Shown here: positions 58,050-64,000 of the stretch, one piece after another | Numbering within the stretch: position 1 is the first letter of the stretch | Layout of the letters: each line of letters starts with the position of its first letter | Source: Cycas panzhihuaensis | Lineage: Eukaryota > Cycadophyta | Direction: 5' to 3' | Assembly: GCA_023213395.1 (NCBI GenBank) | Contig: CM041465.1 | Coordinates: forward strand, 45,081,741-45,145,740 | Length of the DNA stretch: 64,000 bases | Notes under the pieces: model-generated | Databases searched by the model: none | What the model saw: the letters and a program-made list of their open reading frames with translations, nothing else | What the model was told of the DNA's origin: nothing | Position numbers and translations under genes: made by a program

Positions 58050-58406
58050 TAAAGGATGAGGTGCAGAGTGGGACATTTACATTAGCGAGTATATTGTTGT
58101 TCTTTAGTATAAAATTCCTAATCGAATCAATGGCGGTGTTAAAAAACATAAGGGAGGTATTCCCACCCTTTTTATAGAAGATTTTTGGGAGGCAGCAAGT
58201 GCCTCAACCTGACCTGCATACGATTTTAAATTAGTATTAAAAAAATAAAATTAATAAATGCACATGTACCTTAATAGATATGCATCAGTATATGGGTGGC
58301 TTCTGATGATTGTTATGTGGCCCAAGGTGCCCTAGGTAGCCCCAAAGGTGGCTTTTAGGGGCCTTAGGTGCACATCAATAAATGCACATTGGGTATTATC
58401 CCAACA
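58050..58406 (-). repeat. 5' LTR of copia H
   Basis: Partner of 50131-50487. The outer end reads CCAACA and the inner end TAAAGGATGAGG. Confidence 0.92.
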
Positions 58407-58411
58407 TGAAA

Positions 58412-58906
58412 TTGGTATACACCAAAAATAAATCAACTCAATTACTTGGGTATTGTGATTTTAATTGGGTAGGAGATAAAGAGAACATGAGATCTACTAG
58501 TGGATGTTATTTCCTCTTGGGCTTAACTACCATTTCCTAGTGTAGTAAAAAGTAACCAATAATTTCTCTTTCATTAACTAAAGTAGAATTCAAATTGACA
58601 GTCAGTGTAATATATGAAGCACTCTAGCTTAGGCAACTATTAATGGATATGAATCAATTGTAACAAGGACCAACAACTCTACTCTATGATAATTAGAGTA
58701 CAATAAAGTTGACCAAAAATCTTATTCTACATACACACACAAACCACATAGAAGTGCACCATCACTTCATTTGAGAAAAAGTGCAAAGCAAAGAGATTAA
58801 TTTAACATATTATCCCACAACAAATCAAGTTGTAAATATTCTAACAAAATCACTTAGTAGAGATATGTTTCAAATTCTCAGAGAGAGCATAGGACAAAAA
58901 GGATAA
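58412..58906 (+). pseudogene. Copia G RNase H, 3' part
   Basis: Resumes after H: LVYTKNKSTQLLGYCDFNW, GDKENMRSTSGCYFLLG, LSLTKVEFK, a YEAL.LRQLL region, KNLILHTHTNHIEVHHHF, then YYPTTNQVVNILTKSLS and FQILRESIGQKG before the stop at 58904-58906. These are the standard RNase H end blocks of copia pol. Stops at Trp and Gln positions show the same decay as in the 5' part. Confidence 0.9.
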
Positions 58907-58921
58907 AACATTAAAAGAGGG

Positions 58922-59127
58922 TGTTAAAGTATAATATTTTATCTTAGGATTATTAAAAGGGGGTAATGTAATCAACCCCACATTATACATAATGTAAATA
59001 TAATACTCATGATTAGTTATAATTAACCTTATAATGCTTATGAAGCTTGATGTATAAAGAGAGAAATTCTTCACATAATAATGCATTGATTTTTCCCTCC
59101 ATCAATTTTAGAAGTATGCTTTTAACA
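58922..59127 (+). repeat. 3' LTR of copia G
   Basis: Preceded by the purine tract AAAAGAGGG (58913-58921) and followed by the target copy TCTTA. Confidence 0.92.
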
Positions 59128-59132
59128 TCTTA

Positions 59133-60653
59133 GTGCATCCTTCTCGATCTCTCATTTGAATTATTTACTTCATTCTCATTGATCTCTTTTAATGTGTTTA
59201 GTGTTAGAAGCATCTTTCTTGATCTCTTTATATGAATATCATTCTCTCTCATTTGTTGTTTTCCATCTGTCTACTTTAGTTAATGTCTCTTTGATTGCTT
59301 ATTTCATTTGGGTGATTACAAGAACTTGTTACCATCACAAAGGTATACCGTAGTTTGAAAGTTGATAGCTTTCTGCTTTATTATTTTTTTTTATGCTTAT
59401 TTTTATTGGTAGACCTATTTCATGTCAGTTTTTATTTCTTTATTTGATTAGCATAGTATTTCTTTCATCTAAACATATGCATTCATTTCTTTTTGTATTT
59501 TCCTCTCTTATTATAAAGAGGTTTAGCTAACACCTCTTTGTATAATTATTTTATGTTTGCTTATTTTATTTTATGATTAAGCACAATAGTAACTAGGTAA
59601 GGAATAAAAAGGCTAAAAAACAAGTAGAAGACAAAAATCACTACCTATTTTTCTACCTTTCATACTTTACATTTAAATTGAGAAGAACTTTTCTTTTAGT
59701 TGTTTGAGAAAGACAAGTATACGAGCATTAAGGTTCAAAAGAATTATTTGTTTAAAAAGTTTTTTTCTCTTTTGTATGTGCTTATAATCTTGTTGGTTTG
59801 CTTGAATTGATTTTGTATTTTCTTTTAATAATTACCTGGTGTGTTTCCATTTTCTAATATAGGTTGGATATTGTACTCATTTAACAAAAAGTGTATGTGG
59901 ATGCATATAGTTTAAGACTAGTATACTATGGATCTTATCTTATCTCTGGTTGCATTTGTTTATATATAGATATTGTTAAAACTATGTAATATCACCTTCA
60001 TTTATTTGTATTATATGCTAATTTTATGTTCATTATATAATCCTAAGGTGACCCTAATGTAAATTTAATCATGTTTCATAATCTAGTTAGGTCCGCCAAA
60101 TGTGCTGCTTAGTTGGCCAATTGTAATTCTTGAAATATTAATGAGTTGCCTATAAATTAAGTCCTATATCATTCTTTTATACATAATCTTGAAGTATATA
60201 TGGAAGCTCTATCCAAATTAAGCCTCGTGTGGTGACCAATTCATCCATGTTTTGTTTATCTTAGTTCTACTTTGTTATTTTGCTTGCTTATTGTATTATT
60301 TTGATATTGTAGCATGTTATTTGATTAGCAGCATATGATTGGTACTAGAACTAGTTATGCTCTAATTTGAAGTTTTTTTGAGAAAACATTAGCAAACAAA
60401 GTCCTGTTCTCTCACAATAACACCTTATTTCTAATTATTTCTTTACTTTTCTCTCAAATATTAGTGCATACTACTATTTAACATGAAGTGTAGGCCTACT
60501 TCAATGTATATCATCCCCATACAATTGATACTACATTTATTTATAGATGTACATGGTTAGGGTTTATTTTTAGAGGAAAAAATGGTAAAAAATATATATT
60601 TCCAAGTCATTCCAACCCTAGATCTGCACGTATTTGCTTCTTGAAGCTATATT
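59133..60653. other. AT-rich DNA between G and D
   Basis: Continuation of the DNA left of 45654 (G's target). Some phrases repeat locally (CATC.TTCT.GATCTCT at about 59150-59240), but I see no gene, LTR or RNA. Confidence 0.4.
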
Positions 60654-60951
60654 TAAAAAGACTTACTGTTATAAGGTCATTACATTAGTTGATTATTTCT
60701 AAAAAGGGTCTTAAGTGAACTTTAAATTAGATCATTTAAGTGAAATGCACTTTCATGTGCATTATGTGTAATTTCATTTCACCTAACTCTAATGCTCCCT
60801 CTCTTAATATAAAAGTAAAAGCTCAATGGAGGAGGCTCATTCTTACCTCCTCATTTTGTGAGAGCTACTTTCTTTCTCTTAAGTCTTTCTTGCTCCCATG
60901 TTTGCCTTTATGTTTAGTGCATGGAGATGAAGGATAGATCCATTATTTTCA
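60654..60951 (+). repeat. 5' LTR of copia D
   Basis: Aligns with the reverse complement of C's LTRs from ATAAGGTCATTAC (60671) to CCATTATTTTCA. The first 17 bases match poorly (starting TAAAAAG rather than TGAAAAG), so the true start may be eroded. Confidence 0.85.
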
Positions 60952-60953
60952 TG

Positions 60954-60967
60954 TGGTATCAGAGCTT
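60954..60967 (+). other. Primer-binding site of copia D
   Basis: TGGTATCAGAGCTT, two bases after the LTR. Confidence 0.9.
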
Positions 60968-62341
60968 ACTTCCTTCCTATTCCTCACTTGCACTTATAAT
61001 GGAGCCATCACTTCCTTCTCCCCCACAATCCATGTGGTGAAGGAGATTGTGAAAGTAGATTTACAAACATTTTCAAGTTATTATCATAGCATATTTTGTA
61101 TTGTTTGCTTTCCCTTTCTCTTTTGTAGGTTTGGAAGCACAATATAAGGATTTGTAAGGCCCAAGGATTCAAATCCTTTGGTGCCCATTCATGCTATCTC
61201 ATTCTTCTTTTCTTTCCCCTCATTTTATCCATTTAACAAGGGGAAATGCTACCAAAATTTTTCTAGCTTTTAGAAGAATGATTGTAAGGAGAGCTTTTAC
61301 CCACTTTTTCAAAAGTATTTTGAGTCATTTAAAATATCCATTATTGTATGCTCTTACCTTGCCCATATTGGGACCCTAGTGATAAAAAATTGATGGAAAT
61401 TTCATATGGTATCATGTGTTAATAAAATATTAGCAAGCTAAAATTTCTGTAGAAATAAAATTTGCTTGATGAACTTCATAGTTCTGAAAAATTTTCTATA
61501 TAGCTCTAAGTGATGTGATTCTAATTATTAACGATGAGACTCTAAGTCTACTTTCTAGCGCAAAAATCAACACCCAATTTTGATGTCGTATGAGGAAGTT
61601 ATTATTGTTTTAGTAAATAGTAGTTATTTTTAGTAAGAATTCTAGAAAAATATAATCTCCTAACTTTGTGGGGCTGCCAAAAATTTTCCAAAACTCAATT
61701 GGACCTAATTCTACTTCCTAAAGATGAAGCTATGAGTCTACTTTACAGCACAAAAATTGGCACTCTATTTCGTCATCGTGGGAGATAGTTATTGTTGATT
61801 TAGTGAAGACTATTTTTTTATTTTTTATATTAAAAATAAAAAGTGAAGAAATTTTCTTCTTTCTTTTTATAAGGCTTAAAAGCCCATTGTAAAAGTGAGA
61901 AAAAACACCTAGATTGGAGCAATATCTAGTGTCCTCACTTATTAGCATTGCATTTCAACACTCTAAAATCACTCAAAGCAAGCACTCTAAAGACACTCAA
62001 AGCAAGCACTCTAAGAAAGCATTCTATTTTCAGTTAGATGTACATTTGATACAATTTAATAATCTTTTCACTCTTCCTAAAAAGAATTCATCACACAACT
62101 ATTTTTTGCCATCTTGTGCATGCTCACACACTCGCTAAGGTTGAGATACCTTGGTTGGAAGAATGTTGTGCCATAAAGGAGGTGTGGGTTTCAAGTTGGG
62201 ACTGGACTAAACCAGAATATTGGTGAGGTTTGGTTAGCCATACCATCGTGCTTCAATTAGGTATCATCATAATAACCAACTGGGAAAACTAAAACTTTAA
62301 TAGAAGATTAAAATATACCTAATCTAATATTTGTCATAGCC
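60968..62341 (+). other. Leader of copia D
   Basis: Aligns with the C leader, including the paired units (about 61490-61640 and 61670-61830) and a CACTCAAAGCAAGCACTCTAA direct repeat at about 61968-62012. Reading frames here (60740-60937, 60953-61147, 61191-61379) are short and not conserved as protein. Confidence 0.65.
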
Positions 62342-62800
62342 ATGGGTATACACGTACCACTCTTTAGAGGAGGTATATAGTTGCTCATTGATGAACTAGT
62401 TGAGGATTGGGAATACCTAGGCTCCGTTGTGAATTAGATTTCATCACCAAGAACAATTGAAAGTATCACAAGTGAAAGCCAATTTAATTCTACTAGAAGC
62501 CTAGACATCCCTTCATCAACCTCAACTACATGTTGGACATAAGTTAGAGGTTATTGGGTTGATTATGCATCATGCATTTGAGTTTCAAGTTGTGTACACC
62601 CAATGATGTCAACTTCTATATTGGCCTATAATCTTGTATATTGATCATTTACTTATTTGTAAAATGTGATCCATAGTATAATTATATTCATAGTTCTTCT
62701 CATATTCCTATTGCATTAGGTTCATATTTGCCATAATTATTAGTGGTCAATTTTCATCATAGCGCTTCTCATATTCCTGTTGTGCCAGGTTAATATTTAT
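62342..62800 (+). pseudogene. Leader ORF relic in copia D
   Basis: Starts at ATG 62342 with MGIHVPLFRGGI, stop in place of Trp, then LLIDELVEDWEYLGSVVN, stop, ISSP. It is the counterpart of C's 122-codon leader ORF. Later parts (VDYASCI-like, DVNFYIG) are recognisable with indels, including about 35 bp not in C near 62625-62660. Not functional. Its interest is that three elements keep this sequence at the same place. Confidence 0.5.
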
Positions 62801-62978
62801 CACAAGTGTTGGTGACTTTTCTCCAAGTTGCTCCCTTCATCTCTGAGCAACCATTCTCACTTCTTCTTCCTTCTACTACACTACTTCATTGCATCTCCCA
62901 TTTATAAATAGTGATTGGTCATTTATTTCCATCACTTTTATAATCCCTTATTCATTTTTTCCTTTCTCAAAAGATACC

Positions 62979-64000
62979 ATGTGTTCACATTTCAAGTAAA
63001 ATGTGAATTACATTCTTAAAAGGAAAGAAAAATAGGACATATGCTTCACTGGTGTCAAAAATGTTATAAAGTATGAAGGTCTATGGAGATATCACTTATA
63101 ACCTACACCATTTGTTGTAGCTACAACTACCTTAGTTGCTTCTTGAGGAGGTGCTCCAATTGCTCCCACTGAAGTTACAACTAAATGTCAATGGGAACTT
63201 GATGATGATAAAATCTGTGCAGGGATACTGCTTGTCATTGATTATTCCCTACATAATCTCATTGATGAAGTTGTACATGATATAGTATGGAAAGTTCTTG
63301 AAGTTCTTAATAAGAACTTTGACACTAAATTAGACTTAGAATTTGTTCACTTAGTGCTGAAGATAAACAAATTAAAAATTCATAAATGACATACAAGTGA
63401 GATAATCAATCTCCTCTGTCTAATCAAGTAGGCTATTGATAAAGATTTTAAAACTCAATGCATTACATGGGCTTTCTTGATTTAGTCATGTCTCCATATC
63501 CTAAATTACAAAAATCTATTAGGAAGACTTCGATCTAGTGGTACTTTGAAGACCCTAAACTTTGAGGCTCTTGTTGATAAGTTCATTGAATTTGATAACA
63601 CCTTTGATACTAACTTTGCCACTATATCAGATCTAGCTGATGCTGCTTTCGAAGTGGAAGAAGATCTTTGTTATACAAAAAATTAAGGTCAATACTCTCG
63701 CAAAGGTGGTAATTCCCATGGAAGAGGAAGAGGTAGACAACAAGGACAATATCCTCTTGGTCAACAGACTCCTCAACTCTAACAAAAATAGTCTTGAGAC
63801 CAAGGCTAAAATAATCAACCTAGATCTAGATCTAGTAATCATAAATAATGCAACTAGCCTAATACTTCTTATGGGACTGGAAATCAAATAATTATGTGCC
63901 AAAGGTATAATAGAAAAGGACATTATGCCAAAAAATATAGAACTGTCACCAACAAACTACCAGGTTATCAATAGCCCCATGGTGCACATAATGTTGATAA
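62979..64000 (+). pseudogene. Copia D gag, partial at the window edge
   Basis: ATG 62979 aligns with C's gag start. It reads VNYILKRKEK, then DICFTGVKNVIKYEGLWR, KVLEVLNKNFDTKLDLEFVH, ITWAFLI, SSGTLKTLNFEALVDKF and AAFEVEEDLCYTKN, a Gly/Arg/Gln-rich tract (about 63685-63800), and a damaged knuckle CQRYNRKGHYAKKY (two Cys changed to Tyr, about 63897-63940). Stops at former Gln, Trp and Arg codons are frequent. The rest of gag-pol is beyond the window. Confidence 0.9.

Larger units (their letters stand above)
50131..58406 (-). mobile_element. Copia element H inserted in copia G
   Basis: Minus-strand Ty1/copia, 8,276 bp. LTRs of 357 bp are at 50131-50487 (3') and 58050-58406 (5'), with exact target copies TGAAA at 50126-50130 and 58407-58411. 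Gag-pol relic 50470-54730, then an unusually long leader (54731-58032) and primer site. It split G's RNase H codons between DLK and LVYTKN. Confidence 0.93.
45659..59127 (+). mobile_element. Copia element G, split by copia H
   Basis: Short LTRs (45659-45863, 205 bp, and 58922-59127, 206 bp) starting TGTTARAGTATAAT and ending TTAACA. The exact target duplication TCTTA is at 45654-45658 and 59128-59132. Without H it is about 5.19 kb, a normal copia size. Gag-pol runs 46559-50130 and 58412-58906. The LTR sequence GGATTATTAAAAGGGG..AATGTAATCAACC is shared by both copies. Confidence 0.93.
60654..64000 (+). mobile_element. Copia element D, 5' part, continues beyond the window
   Basis: Plus-strand member of the same family as C: 5' LTR, primer site, leader with paired leader units and leader-ORF relic, and gag start up to the zinc knuckle. 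It is far more decayed than C. No target copy can be checked because the 3' end is outside. D and C are inverted relative to each other, about 39 kb apart. Confidence 0.9.

Noticed and set aside
21655-60951. C and D LTRs as the ends of one large element
   Set aside because: They are inverted relative to each other, and C has its own LTR pair with target duplication.

Overview
The window is intergenic, retrotransposon-saturated DNA from a land plant, most likely an angiosperm with a large genome. The evidence is Ty1/copia and Ty3/gypsy elements primed from initiator-Met tRNA (TGGTATCAGAGC-type primer sites), a chromodomain gypsy, a Tat/Ogre-like protease, and antisense fragments of plant-type nuclear genes carried inside non-autonomous elements. 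I see no intact host gene, rRNA, tRNA or CRISPR. Nearly every coding region is a relic with stops at former Trp, Gln and Arg codons, as expected from long cytosine methylation and deamination.

Layout. 1-1650 is a GC-richer unclassified block. 1660-4390 is a decayed gypsy chromovirus pol (RT, RNase H, integrase, chromodomain), followed at 4755-5960 by a Tat/Ogre-type gag-end and protease relic. 8412-38616 is one copia element (A) opened up by a Russian-doll nest. Inside A's pol sits E1 (14099-36724). Inside E1's 5' LTR sits C (14429-21952, minus strand, the youngest). Inside E1's interior sits E2 (25024-33924), and inside E2 sits E3 (29593-32539). Duplicated target sites of 5 bp support each step. 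Removing the inserts gives about 7.57 kb for A (C is 7.52 kb, same lineage), 6.2 kb for E1 and 5.9 kb for E2.

39901-43369 is F, a related non-autonomous LTR element. 45659-59127 is a second nest: copia G with copia H (50131-58406, minus strand) inserted in its RNase H region. 60654-64000 is the 5' part of D, a plus-strand relative of A and C that runs off the window.

The most interesting system is the E family (E1, E2, E3, with F as a distant relative). These are LTR elements with no pol, only a short gag-like ORF lacking a zinc knuckle but carrying a conserved extra C-terminal segment. E1, E2 and F share an order: LTR, primer site, leader 1, an antisense cassette of gene-like sequence, leader 2, (gag), polypurine tract, LTR. 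E2's cassette contains an eIF3d fragment and a PHD-finger-like fragment; E1's and F's cassettes hold different, unidentified coding-like fragments. They would depend on RT and integrase from another element. A second notable feature is a roughly 120-codon ORF conserved upstream of gag in A, C and D, ending in a hydrophobic segment.
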